From a virus, in IMG/VR virus record IMGVR_UViG_3300035523_000151, positions 1 through 62,152 of that record: a stretch of DNA of 62,152 nucleotides. The stretch is one strand, 5' to 3'. The position numbers and the translations under genes were made by a program. Below are positions 38,523-48,500 of this stretch, piece after piece. Below the pieces are notes generated by a model, which was not told the origin of the DNA, searched no databases, and was given only the letters and a program-made list of their open reading frames with translations. The first letter of the stretch is position 1. Each line of letters begins with the position of its first letter.

Positions 38523-41099
38523 CTACACCCCCATGAAAATTTGAACGAACACCGAAGCGTCTACTCTCCCAAGGCCGAATGAACCCAAAGAAACGGTATT
38601 CCATTGCCCGGCTTGCAGATATGGCGCAATGTCGATACTGGCTTGGTCTGTTACCCACGGTCCACCCAACGCAGAAGTCCGATCTACACCGTTGATCTGT
38701 ACGGAAATTGATCCCGGAGTTGGACCCACATAAATTCCATAGACGACGCTATGAACGTGAGACGGAACCACAACGGTGTGGCTGTGCGGCGTAATCGTCA
38801 CATCATGGGTGTGTCCCAAGATCGTAACGCTGTGAGCATGGTCTCCAATCGTGACGCTGTGCCGGTGATTGGCTTCCAGGACGTGAGAGTGGCTGCCGTC
38901 GATACTCAGGCTGTGGAAATGATCACTCGCCTGTAACCAGCCCTGGTACCCCGTCACAGAGCTACCGTTACTCGACACAGCCAGCCAAATCCCCGGAGTG
39001 ATGCCGTGATTGTGCGAACCCGCACTGCCAGTCGCTCCACCGTGATTGTGACTGCCTGCATCAGTGACAGCGTCAGGTACCCAGGCTGTATAATCCCACA
39101 GGCTTGCCGTCAGCGAGGTTACTGTACTGCCACCTCCTGAGGTGCTGGTGGCCGTTGTTCCGCCGCCTGACGTACTGGTAGCAGTGGTGCCGCCACCACT
39201 GCTACTCGTAGCGGTCGCGCCGCCGCCACTGGCCGCCCCGGTTTCATACGCCCGGAATGCCAACGGGCGGAATCGAAGCAGGCCGCGCTTGATAACCCGG
39301 GTCTCTGCCGGCAGGTAAACGTTCAGTATCATCGGGTACCCAACATCGATGTTATCGGCGCGTCCCTCCTGCCAACTCTGCAAAATGCCCTGATCATCTA
39401 GGAGGATCGTGCCGGATGCGCTGAAGATCCGGATGCCATAGTGTTCCAGGCTGGACACCAACCAGCGCCCAACGTGGACCCGCTCCTGCAGGGCAGCATC
39501 GAACACGTGCAGCCCGTCGCCCTTGACTTGCGTGTACCCGTCATCCGAACTCAGGGCGTAGAGGTCAGACACGATCACGGTATTCGCTAGCACACCCTGC
39601 CCGGTCATGGCCGTAACGAAGGTCGCTCCGCCGTCCGTGCTGATGCCGACCCCGCCGGGCGTGATCCGGACCCGCTTGCCGGTCTCTACGCCGGCGCCGT
39701 TGACTTCGATCGCCTGGAGGGTGTCGTCGCTCCACATCAGCTTGCCGCTGGCGGAGTTGATCGTCGTCGCGAACGTGTTCACGAACCCGCGCAGGAGGTT
39801 GCCGGTGCCGGGGTTCGGGCGCAGGGACTGTTTCACGAAGTTGGCGGCCTGGACCGTCCCGGCGATCATCGCGGCCAGGGTCTGCGTTGGCTGCCCGACC
39901 TCCAGCGTCGCCTGCCAGGGCTGGAACACGTCGTAGGTGTAGCGGACGATGCGCAGATCGACGCCGCGCTGCGAGGCGACCCAGACCTTACCGCCCGTGG
40001 TTGCCAGCACATTGAGATCGCCCAGCCAGATTGTGCCGTTGCCATCGAGGTCGCAATCCGGGTCCCACGTCGGCTGGCCTGGCGAACTCCCCCACGCAGC
40101 CGAAATGTCATCAGCGGTAATCAGCCGGCGCACCACCTCCGGATCGATCACCCGCACGATGTCCCCCAGGGCGAACGTCTCATGGGCGTACTCGGGGAGG
40201 GCCGACAGATCCGCCATGCTCACGCGGTACGACACCCGCGGCTCTGACAGACGAGCGATGACGGCCTGTGCTTTGGCGAGCAACTGCGCCGGATCGTCGA
40301 TCTCCTGGTTCTCGTAGATTCCCTCATAGACCGCCGCGCTGTAATGATGGTCTTCGATATAGATGGAGCCGCCGTTGACACTGGCGATGGAGAGCGCATC
40401 CTGCCCGAACGGGTAAAGCCGCGTGACCAGGTCGCTGTCCATCTCGCGGGTAACCCCTTTGAGGTTCTTGGCGTACTCGATACGCACCCCGGTCCCCGGT
40501 TGCCACGCGGTTTCGCTGCGGAGGGAAACCGTCTTGGCGACCGAGTCCCAGACCAGGTACCCGCCCCACCGTTCCTGCGCCTTCTGGATGTTCTCCAGGA
40601 GCGTTATCCGCAGCGTCTCCAGGTCGAACGTGCCGGTCACGTCCACCGTGCCCACAGTCCACCCAGAACCGCTCAGGAGCCTGTACAGGGCGCTGCCCCC
40701 GCTGCCGGGGCTATACCCACCCTGCCCCAGATCGGACGCCAGGATGCTCACCGTGCCCCACACCGGGGCCGGTTCAGCGTCGTTCGCTACCGTGGGGTAG
40801 GTCTGGGGCGGGCGGGACTCAGGCGCTGTGATCTGCAGCCACGTTTTGCGCTTATCGCGGCTGCGTTCCTCGGTTGCCGGTCCCAGGATGGTGAATTCCC
40901 GGCCGCCCGCCAGGATATGGCGTTCGGGGATCAGTTCTGACGCCTTGGCGGCCGTGGTTGGCAGCTTGATGACGATCTGGCACTGGCCGTTCAGTTCTGC
41001 GCTGATCTCGGCAGTGACGCCGTCCGCCTCGGGCGCGAGGAACGCCACGGCGGCGCCTGCGGCGTCGGTCACGGTGATGTACTCGGGGATGCTGGGCAC
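38523..41099 (-). CDS. Tail tip protein (prophage endopeptidase tail-like) with dockerin-like loop and HxH fibre tail
   Basis: An 858-aa tail protein. The N-terminal ~330 residues match the layout of siphovirus tail endopeptidase/Tal proteins (beta-rich, then LARLSEPRVSYRVSMADLSAL and GDIVRVID). At about 350-365 lies DLDGNGTIWLGDLNVLA, which fits one dockerin/EF-hand calcium loop exactly. Residues ~640-680 are four Ser/Gly/Thr decapeptide repeats. From ~683 to 784 nine His-x-His pairs occur at short intervals (SHNHG, DHFHS, SHSHV, NHRHS, DHAHS, GHTHD, PHSHT, SHVHS), the pattern that coordinates metal in trimeric phage fibres such as T4 gp37. A globular ~75-residue end follows, probably the receptor contact. 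Start is GTG 41099. Confidence 0.78.
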   Translation of the reverse strand: MPSIPEYITVTDAAGAAVAFLAPEADGVTAEISAELNGQCQIVIKLPTTAAKASELIPERHILAGGREFTILGPATEERSRDKRKTWLQITAPESRPPQTYPTVANDAEPAPVWGTVSILASDLGQGGYSPGSGGSALYRLLSGSGWTVGTVDVTGTFDLETLRITLLENIQKAQERWGGYLVWDSVAKTVSLRSETAWQPGTGVRIEYAKNLKGVTREMDSDLVTRLYPFGQDALSIASVNGGSIYIEDHHYSAAVYEGIYENQEIDDPAQLLAKAQAVIARLSEPRVSYRVSMADLSALPEYAHETFALGDIVRVIDPEVVRRLITADDISAAWGSSPGQPTWDPDCDLDGNGTIWLGDLNVLATTGGKVWVASQRGVDLRIVRYTYDVFQPWQATLEVGQPTQTLAAMIAGTVQAANFVKQSLRPNPGTGNLLRGFVNTFATTINSASGKLMWSDDTLQAIEVNGAGVETGKRVRITPGGVGISTDGGATFVTAMTGQGVLANTVIVSDLYALSSDDGYTQVKGDGLHVFDAALQERVHVGRWLVSSLEHYGIRIFSASGTILLDDQGILQSWQEGRADNIDVGYPMILNVYLPAETRVIKRGLLRFRPLAFRAYETGAASGGGATATSSSGGGTTATSTSGGGTTATSTSGGGSTVTSLTASLWDYTAWVPDAVTDAGSHNHGGATGSAGSHNHGITPGIWLAVSSNGSSVTGYQGWLQASDHFHSLSIDGSHSHVLEANHRHSVTIGDHAHSVTILGHTHDVTITPHSHTVVVPSHVHSVVYGIYVGPTPGSISVQINGVDRTSALGGPWVTDQASIDIAPYLQAGQWNTVSLGSFGLGRVDASVFVQIFMGV

Positions 41100-41173
41100 G
41101 ACGGATCACCTCCCGGGCATGAGGAAAGGCGCCCCGGCGTGGGGCGCCTGTGTTTCATGTTCTCCTGCGAAGC

Positions 41174-41467
41174 CTACACCTGTGGTACCGGCTCGACCGG
41201 CGGTGGCGGTGTGTATGCCTGCCCTGGATCTGCTGCCATCTGCGCCTCAAACAGGTAGGCGCTGGTCAGCAACGGCAGTAGGGCGTCGATGTGTGTCTTC
41301 ATCTCGGGGTAGCGGGCCAGGTCGAACTGCCACGCTTGCGACCGGGGAATAACCTCTACGCCGTCAGGACGGGCCAACTCCACGATAAAATCGGCGTAAA
41401 TGGTGTTGCCATGGATTCGAAATTCGTTTGGGACGATGTTTGTGATGTTAAGCGTCAGTACCGGCAT
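41174..41467 (-). CDS. Hypothetical tail-region protein
   Basis: A 97-aa protein, beta-rich start (LTLNITNIVPNEFRIHGNTIYADFIVELA) and Pro-rich end (YTPPPPVEPVPQV). It overlaps the gene upstream (41448-41729) by 20 bases. Unknown. Confidence 0.6.
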   Translation of the reverse strand: MPVLTLNITNIVPNEFRIHGNTIYADFIVELARPDGVEVIPRSQAWQFDLARYPEMKTHIDALLPLLTSAYLFEAQMAADPGQAYTPPPPVEPVPQV

Positions 41468-41729
41468 CGGTCTTCGCCTCCTCCTTGGGCAGTGCGTCGA
41501 TCATGGCCTGCATCCGCCTGGCTGCGGTGTAGGCGTTGACACTCTTGGCCTCCAGTTCCTTGACCGCGGCCTCCAACTGGGCCTTGGCACCAGGCGCCTT
41601 GCCAGGGTCCTGCACCTTGGCCGCTTCTGCCTCCAGAAAGGCGTCGTAGCCCGCCTGCTTGAACTGGTCTCGCTTCTGTTCCAGCATCTGGCGCTGGACG
41701 GTCAACTCGGGTTCAAACGTTGTACTCAT
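41448..41729 (-). CDS. Hypothetical coiled-coil tail-region protein
   Basis: A 93-aa helical protein (MLEQKRDQFKQAGYDAFLEAEAAK; QLEAAVKELEAKSVNAYTAARRM). Possibly a fibre chaperone or small structural part by position. Unknown. Confidence 0.6.
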   Translation of the reverse strand: MSTTFEPELTVQRQMLEQKRDQFKQAGYDAFLEAEAAKVQDPGKAPGAKAQLEAAVKELEAKSVNAYTAARRMQAMIDALPKEEAKTDAGTDA

Positions 41730-41739
41730 GGTGTCCTCC

Positions 41740-42885
41740 TTATGCGGCGGTCGCCAGGTTGTATGTGGTTCCGTTGATGGTGAGCGTGATCTTACCGTTC
41801 AACGTCGGAGCGCCAGTGGTGTAGACACCCTCAGATGTGCGGATGTTGGTGCGGAGGGTAGCATTGCCGATTAGGACGTTATCGGCTCCGTCCATCGCCG
41901 CAAGGGTGTACGGGGTCGTGCCCGCAGCGTTGTACGACTGGAACGCCACCAGGTTCTTCACGATAACGAAGCCAGTCGCTCCGATACGAGCCAACACCCC
42001 ACCACCGTTGTCTTGCCACTGGTGCAGGTCACCGGTTTGTCCCGATGCACCCTTGACGATAGCGGCAACGGTACCTGCGGCTTGCGGTTGGACGAAAATC
42101 TGACCGACTGACGAGAGGTAAGCAATGTTATTTGTGTCGGCGGCGTCTCGCACACGAATGCTTGCGGCAAAAGTGTCAAGGGTGCCCGCCCCACTGATGC
42201 GAACAAGCTTTGCCCCAAAGTTATCCTGCCACTGTTGGACATCCCCACCAGCGCCGGGCGTGGCGCCAAGTTTGGCTATCAAGACGGGGGCAGTGGCGTT
42301 GGCGGCGGTCTGCTCGAATCGTCCAGCCGTCCGGCTCGCAGTGCTCGTCATTACCCACGCTTGACCGGAAGCTGAATTCACAGCCGTTCCCACACCAAGC
42401 AGGCCATCCAGTTGAGTGTTGTTGACGTTGTGGAGGTGTGTGTTCGGGCCCGCCGTCCCGATGCCCAACCTCGTCGCCACCGACACATAGCCGTTGGCGT
42501 TGACTATGCGGAGGGCTTCGATAGGAACTTCACTTCCTGCGACTCCGGTAGCGGAGTTGAAGGTGATGTCGTCGTTGGCGTCCAGATTGACATTTAGGCG
42601 ACGTGCCCCACTGCGGAAGAGGGCTACTAGGCGAGCGGCGCTTGCGCCGTTGAACGAGGCCCTGAGCATGTCCGCAGAGGCACCGTTTGCATATATCGGC
42701 CCGCTGAACGTGTGGATACCGGTACCGGAGACCGTGAGGGTGCCACCAACTGTTAAACTACTGTTGACGTAAACCGGTCCCGTTGCCGGTGTTAATGATA
42801 TGACACCTGCGCTGGAGACGATTACTGACCCGCCACCCCTCTGGATGCGGTCAGTCGATGCCGAAACAACCAAAGATGGGATCAT
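41740..42885 (-). CDS. Tail fibre-like structural protein
   Basis: A 381-aa beta-rich protein with many short Gly/Asn/Thr/Val segments (VYVNSSLTVGGTLTVSGTGIHTFSG; LRIVNANGYVSVATRLGIGTAGP), typical of trimeric beta-helical fibres. Two related segments, DVQQWQDNFGAKLVRISG and DLHQWQDNGGGVLARIGA, form an internal repeat about 90 residues apart. Position among the tail genes supports a fibre role. Confidence 0.65.
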   Translation of the reverse strand: MIPSLVVSASTDRIQRGGGSVIVSSAGVISLTPATGPVYVNSSLTVGGTLTVSGTGIHTFSGPIYANGASADMLRASFNGASAARLVALFRSGARRLNVNLDANDDITFNSATGVAGSEVPIEALRIVNANGYVSVATRLGIGTAGPNTHLHNVNNTQLDGLLGVGTAVNSASGQAWVMTSTASRTAGRFEQTAANATAPVLIAKLGATPGAGGDVQQWQDNFGAKLVRISGAGTLDTFAASIRVRDAADTNNIAYLSSVGQIFVQPQAAGTVAAIVKGASGQTGDLHQWQDNGGGVLARIGATGFVIVKNLVAFQSYNAAGTTPYTLAAMDGADNVLIGNATLRTNIRTSEGVYTTGAPTLNGKITLTINGTTYNLATAA

Positions 42886-42897
42886 GCCGGCACCTCC

Positions 42898-43335
42898 TTA
42901 TACCGCCAACCAGTTGTAGGTAGCGTTGGTAGCGGCACTGTTCGACCGCACGAAAACGAGAGACGTGTTGGACACCGGGATGGTGACACTCTGACCGGGG
43001 ACGAGTTGTAGCGGAACGACGGTCGTACTGTTGCCCACCATCAGGTCTACCGTGGAGTCGGGGTCATTCTGCACGACCACGGCGCTACAGGCTTGGGCAG
43101 CTAGAGCGGCGGCGTTGGCACCCGACAGGGGCGCTGTGCCGGTCCCGGCGTATAACGCATTACCGCCCGAAGCGCTCATAGGCAGCGGATTCGCCGCCCC
43201 AGTGGGTACCCAGATGCTGCCGTTTTTGTGGAACAGGGCCGAGTCGTGCATCCAGGTCGTATTATCGGCGTCATACCGCGCCGAGGTTTTGACCAAATTC
43301 AGGTCTCGGTTCAGGGCAGCCGCAAAGTCAGCCAT
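42898..43335 (-). CDS. Hypothetical structural protein
   Basis: A 145-aa beta-rich protein (VVPLQLVPGQSVTIPVSNTSLVFVRSNSAA). The ATG at 43335 follows AGGGAGGGA; a longer reading from 43365 lacks a site. Likely fibre or tail decoration by position. Confidence 0.6.
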   Translation of the reverse strand: MADFAAALNRDLNLVKTSARYDADNTTWMHDSALFHKNGSIWVPTGAANPLPMSASGGNALYAGTGTAPLSGANAAALAAQACSAVVVQNDPDSTVDLMVGNSTTVVPLQLVPGQSVTIPVSNTSLVFVRSNSAATNATYNWLAV

Positions 43336-43348
43336 AGCCTGTCCCTCC

Positions 43349-44995
43349 CTAAATCCACCGGTCACGCCAGGTGACGGTCGTCACCCCAGCGGCGGCAGCG
43401 GTGATTGTGTTGTCGCCGGGCTGGAGCGTCGGGAACGTACCGGAAAACCCGCTCAGGGCGTTGACGCCGTTAAATGTGACGGTCATCCGCGCGCCGTCCA
43501 CCACCAGGGAATCACCAGCACCCACGGTACCGGTCCAGGTAAACGCAGCGCCTGCCACGGTGACGGCGGGGTTCGTAATCGGCCCCCGAATGGCTACAGT
43601 GACGGGCGTTTCAACGTTGCCCTCGCACGTGGCGGTACCCGAACCGGTCAGGCTCTGGAGCACTGACCCCAGATACATGGGCTGTGAAGCCTTGAGCGGA
43701 ATCGTAAACTCCAGGTAGTCGGCGTACTCCTCGGGCTGGACGTTGCCCGCCACCCGCACCTGCAGGTAGCGGTCAGGGTCGTCCTCCCACGCGATATTCC
43801 AGACGCCCAGGGCGGGCCGGAGCCAACCGGCAACATACCGCTTCAGGGCCGTTTTCTGGGCCGCTGTCAGACCGCCCGCAGACGCTACCCGCAATTCCAG
43901 ACCACGGGCGCCAACATCGGCGCCGAAATCCACGGAGCCGGAACGGGCAGGGATGTCCTCGGTCTGCTCGCGCACACTCGGCAGAATGTCCTCGCGGCCA
44001 CCCTGGAGCAGGATCACTCCCAGCGGGTCCACGCGGCCGTCCGAACGGACATAAACGTGGATGGCCAGCAGGTTCAGGACCGCATCGACGCCGGTCCCAG
44101 TGTCGGCGATGGTTGCCAAAGCGGCGCCTACGCTCGCGGCGTCGGTTCCTGCGCCAGTCTCGGTAAGTGTGGAGAGCGTAGCCAGGACGGATGCGGCATC
44201 GACTCCTGCGCCCGTATCCGCCAGGAGCATAGTGACGAGGGCAGAGACGCCGTCAGCACCCAGCCCGGTGTCCGCCAAGGCCGCGATTGTCGCTCGGACG
44301 GAGGCGGCGTCGGCGCCGGCGCCGGTGTCTGCGATGGTGGATGGAGTCGCAACGATCGCAGCGACGTCCGCGCCGAGTCCGGTGTCAAGGGATGGGTCGT
44401 AGACAGCGCCGGAGCCTACGGCGGCCTGGGCGGTTTGAGCGCCTTCAGGAACTCCAACACCTACCGCACACGAGACTGCATCCACACCGGAGCCGGTGTC
44501 AGACGCACTCACCGACCACGGAGATTCGGACATGGTCACTTCTAACCACACCTGTGATACACGCTGTCCCGCCAGACCAGAGTCAACCCCGAACGACAGG
44601 GCGTTGATGTCCGCGAGGGCCCACGGCGGCGAACCCAGGGATGGACGGGCGGCCCAGGTGTAGGACACAAGTACATAACTGGTACCGCTAATGTTCGAGA
44701 GGCTGCCACTCGCACCGTAACCCGGCCCAGCAACGCGTACCCACGCAGACTGTGCCGCCCCTGCCCCTGCTGGTTTATACATCGCCTTGACAGTCACGGA
44801 TACCGGCGTGCCCGTACTCAGGGGCAGCGTAGTAAACAACGCCGCATCAGTACCGGCAGCCTCGATATAGGTAGCGTCGTCGTCCGACACATCGTCGTCG
44901 ACTTTGTCCCACAGCGTGGATGGGCTGACGGGATACGGAGCCCAGCTGCCCGCTGCGACGTCGCCGGTCGGGCGAAGGATCAGTGTGGTAGGCAT
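43349..44995 (-). CDS. Distal tail (Dit-like) protein with inserted repeats
   Basis: A 548-aa protein. The C-terminal ~230 residues have the phage tail/Dit look (DGRVDPLGVILLQGGREDILPSV..., LRPALGVWNIAWEDDPDRYLQVRVAG, YADYLEFTIPLKASQPMYLG, then a beta domain). The N-terminal ~155 residues are a separate beta domain. Between them (about 160-315) lie tandem ~20-residue units of the form DTGxGxDAASVxATxxxLA, six to seven copies. The Dit links tape measure and tip; the insertion may add surface contacts. Confidence 0.72.
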   Translation of the reverse strand: MPTTLILRPTGDVAAGSWAPYPVSPSTLWDKVDDDVSDDDATYIEAAGTDAALFTTLPLSTGTPVSVTVKAMYKPAGAGAAQSAWVRVAGPGYGASGSLSNISGTSYVLVSYTWAARPSLGSPPWALADINALSFGVDSGLAGQRVSQVWLEVTMSESPWSVSASDTGSGVDAVSCAVGVGVPEGAQTAQAAVGSGAVYDPSLDTGLGADVAAIVATPSTIADTGAGADAASVRATIAALADTGLGADGVSALVTMLLADTGAGVDAASVLATLSTLTETGAGTDAASVGAALATIADTGTGVDAVLNLLAIHVYVRSDGRVDPLGVILLQGGREDILPSVREQTEDIPARSGSVDFGADVGARGLELRVASAGGLTAAQKTALKRYVAGWLRPALGVWNIAWEDDPDRYLQVRVAGNVQPEEYADYLEFTIPLKASQPMYLGSVLQSLTGSGTATCEGNVETPVTVAIRGPITNPAVTVAGAAFTWTGTVGAGDSLVVDGARMTVTFNGVNALSGFSGTFPTLQPGDNTITAAAAGVTTVTWRDRWI

Positions 44996-45007
44996 CAGAT
45001 CGCCGCC

Positions 45008-45550
45008 TTAGCTAATGGCGCCAGTCATAGTCAGGACCCAGGTGTCGCCGGAGGCTTTGGCACCGTGGTCCTCCACCTTGCGGTTCAACGTCTTACCGGC
45101 CGCAGCGCCGTTGTCGGCCACGAACTCTTTCCAACCGTGGTTGCCGACCGCTGGGCCGGCTGTCGCTTTGAACGTCACTGTCTGACCGGACACCTGCGGA
45201 TAGGTAGCATCCATGACCAGATAAGTCTTGTTCACCGCCGCCTGGAGATCGGTCTGCGTCGCAACTGCGACGGCGGTGCTGTCACCGACCCCCAACCGAG
45301 CGTTGGCGTTGTTGAAGGCCGTCGTGCCGCCAGCACCGACGAGCAGATTGAGCAACTCGGTGATGCCTTCGTTGAGGAGCAGGTTGCCCGCCACCGCTTC
45401 CACGGCAAACAGGTTCTCAGGCCGGGCCTCGCCGTGGTACTTGTGGATGGTCCACTCGGGCTTCCACCGACCCTTGTCGCTCATCGTGAGACCCAGGAGC
45501 GCCGCCTTGGCCGCGTGGAGCGCATCGACGAGCCGCTTGATCAGGTCCAT
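45008..45550 (-). CDS. Hypothetical tail protein
   Basis: A 180-aa protein with a helical start (MDLIKRLVDALHAAKAAL) and a Gly/Ala-rich beta body (FNNANARLGVGDSTAVAVATQTDLQAA). Lies between tape measure and Dit-like genes. ATG at 45550 after AGGAGG. Unknown fine role. Confidence 0.6.
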   Translation of the reverse strand: MDLIKRLVDALHAAKAALLGLTMSDKGRWKPEWTIHKYHGEARPENLFAVEAVAGNLLLNEGITELLNLLVGAGGTTAFNNANARLGVGDSTAVAVATQTDLQAAVNKTYLVMDATYPQVSGQTVTFKATAGPAVGNHGWKEFVADNGAAAGKTLNRKVEDHGAKASGDTWVLTMTGAIS

Positions 45551-45554
45551 GTCA

Positions 45555-48500
45555 TCAACCTCCTGTCGGTGTGGGAACCAGTTTGGTTATCTGCCGGGCG
45601 ACGCCGCGCCCGAGCATGTCCACGTCAACCGGATCGTCCAAATAGGCGTTCTCGGCGCCGTAGACCCGTACATCGCCCGCGGGTCGGGACTGAATTGCAG
45701 CGATCATGCGCTCGGCCATGGACTCAATCGCTGCCGGCAGGCCGGCTATGGAGGGAGCGAAATTGCGGAACGCCTCGGCGGCGTAGGCGGGTAATACGGT
45801 CTCGCCCTGGTGGAGTTGCGCCAGCAGGCCATCCGTGTTGATCTCCCAGGCGCCCTTGGCGAAGCCGGGGATATCCCGGCCCAGGAAATTCTCGATGTTC
45901 TTCTTGGCGTCGTCGTAGGTCATGCCGTAGAACTGCGAAAGCAGCCGCGCGGCCTGTTCGTACTGGCCGCTGGCAGCCATCGCTTTAGCCTGATCCATGG
46001 CGCTCAGGCCGGGGACAGGGGACCCGCCGGGGGTCGTAGAGGGCAGGGCGGCGGTAACGGCTTGCTGGGCGGCCTGCATCGCCGCCTGGGCGGCGGTGGT
46101 GACGGTGTTGATCGTTGCCAGGACGGCGGTAAAGTCGCCGGTTTTCAGCCCGGCGATCAGTTGGCCGATCATGCCTTCGCCGGTACTGAACCACTGCGGA
46201 TCGGTGGCGGCGAGGGTGGCGATGGTGTCCAGGATGCCGCTTTCGGTGATGCGCTTGACCTCTTTGTAATGTGCTTCCAGGTCCCGGCGCTGCGCCTTGG
46301 CTGCGTCCTGGGCCTTGTCCCGCTCGTCCTTGGCGCCCTGCTCGGCGGTATCGATCTTCTCCTGGATACCGCGCTTCTGGTCATCCAGCTTCCAATCGTC
46401 CTGTTGCTGTTGCCAGCGCAGGTTCTTTTCGGCGATTTGAGCGTCGATGCGCTCCAGGGCCGCCTTGTGATCCGCGCCTAATCGGAGCGCTTCTTTGTTG
46501 CGCTCCTTCTGAAGCTCCTTGAGTTCACGATTGTGCTCGGCCTCGGCGCGAGTCCGGTCGGTGGTGCGGTTCTGATCTTCAAGGTCCTTCAGTTGCTTCT
46601 TTAACGGATCGATGGTGCTTTTCAGACGTTTGTCGATGCCGTCGAGCTTGCCATCCAGATCGGCGCTAACCTTATCCATGGCGTCACTGTAGGCCGTCTG
46701 GATCTTGTCGGCTTCCTTCTGGATTTTCTGCCCGTAGACACCGATGATCTGCTCCTGCAGAGCGCTGGCCTGTTCGGTGCTCAGAGTCATCTCCTTGAGC
46801 ATCTGCCGGAGCAAGGCGATTTGCTGATCAACGGAGAGCTTCTTCATGGCCACTTCATGGCGCATGGCAGCCGTCGCCGACTGATAGGCCTGATCAGCAA
46901 TCTTGGTCTGTGCCTCGCGCAGGGTCTGTTGGGCCTTCCCCGCCGTCGCCTCAGCATCGGCGATGGACTGTTCATCCCGCCACCAGGCGGCGGAGTTCTG
47001 GTAGATGGAGGCGGTCAGCCGCTCCGTCTCCGTGCGGAGGGCGGCACTGGCGTCGGCGTAGTCGTTCGCTTTGACGGTGCCGGCGTCGAACTGCGCATCC
47101 AAGGCCGCCTGCTTCGCCGCCAGGGTCGTCAGCATCGCCCGGTTGGCGTCGTTGCTCTGGTGCAGAGCGGTCTGCTGGGCGTAGAGCTGAGTCAGGATCT
47201 GCGTCCGGGCGTTCTCGGCCCCGGCAAGGGCCTCCACACCAGCCCGGCCGTCACTCAACATGGCCAGATAGTAGGTTTGCTTGGCGTTCAGGGTGTCCAG
47301 TTCGCCACCGACACCGGAGAGGGCGCTTTTGAACGGGTCCAGGGCGGTCATAGTCTCCTGGAGCCCGGCCTTGAAGGTGGAAATCCAGGTCGGCGGCTTG
47401 TCGCCCGTACCGAGGCCGGAGGCATCCAGACCGCCGCTGCTGCCGGCGATTGCCTGCGCACGCTGATAGCGCCGCTGCGCCGCCATCTCGTCCAGGGCTG
47501 TCATCTCATGAGGGCCGTTTACCACCGCATTCGTCCGAGTCAGCAGCGCCTCGGCCTCAGCAATTTCCTGTTGCGAAGCCGCCAACTTCTTGATGAGCTG
47601 CAGGAGTTCTCCGCCCTGAGTGGCGCGAACCTCATTTCTGTCCTGCGGCGGAGTGACGAACTTGCCGCCAGGAGAGACAAACGGCAATTTACCGGCATCG
47701 ATCTGGCCCTGCTGTTCGGCTACCTGCCGCTGCAGGTCTGCGGCCTCTGCCCGCAGCTTGGGCAGCCGGGCGGCGGAGGCCGAAGCGGCGGCCTTGGTCA
47801 GCGTCTGCGACTGTTGGAGCATCCGGTCCAGTGCGATGTTGGTGCCCTGCAGGGCGGCCCCGAGGTTGGTCACCTCACCGGTCATCTGATTGATCCCCAG
47901 AGCCGCCTCAGGAGCGATCTTCGCGATTTCGCCGGCGACCTGCTTAAGGCGGGTCTGTTCATCGGCGGTCGGCGTTGTCTTGGCCGCCAGGGTCTCCAGC
48001 TCACGGCGCAGTTCCCGGAGCCGGTCAGCCTGGGATTTCAGTTGCTCAGCGTGATCGGCGCCGGCGAGGGTGGCCTGCTCCTGGCCGGCATGATAAGTCC
48101 GCCACGCCAGATAGCCAATCCCCAGGGCGGTCGCGACGAGGCCAACAATACCCGCGACGCCACCAAACGCAGCCGTAGCCCCGGTGGCTGCGGCAGTGGT
48201 TGCGGTGGCAGCTCCGGATACTCCCTTGAGAAACGTCACAACGCTGCCAAGACCCGACAGAGTCTGAACCGCACGCGCTACCGCTACCAGGGCAGTTACA
48301 AGTCCGGCGCCGCCCAGAATCAGTTCGATGACCGTCCGCGTGCCCTTGTCCAGGTGCAGGAATCCATTCACCAGCTTATCCAGGAACCCAATCACGCTCA
48401 CGATAGCCGGCTGCAAATCACTGCCGATGGCGATCGCGGCCCGCTGCGTGTTGCCCGACAAACGGCGCATGGCGCCGTCCAGGGTTTCGGACATGGCGTC

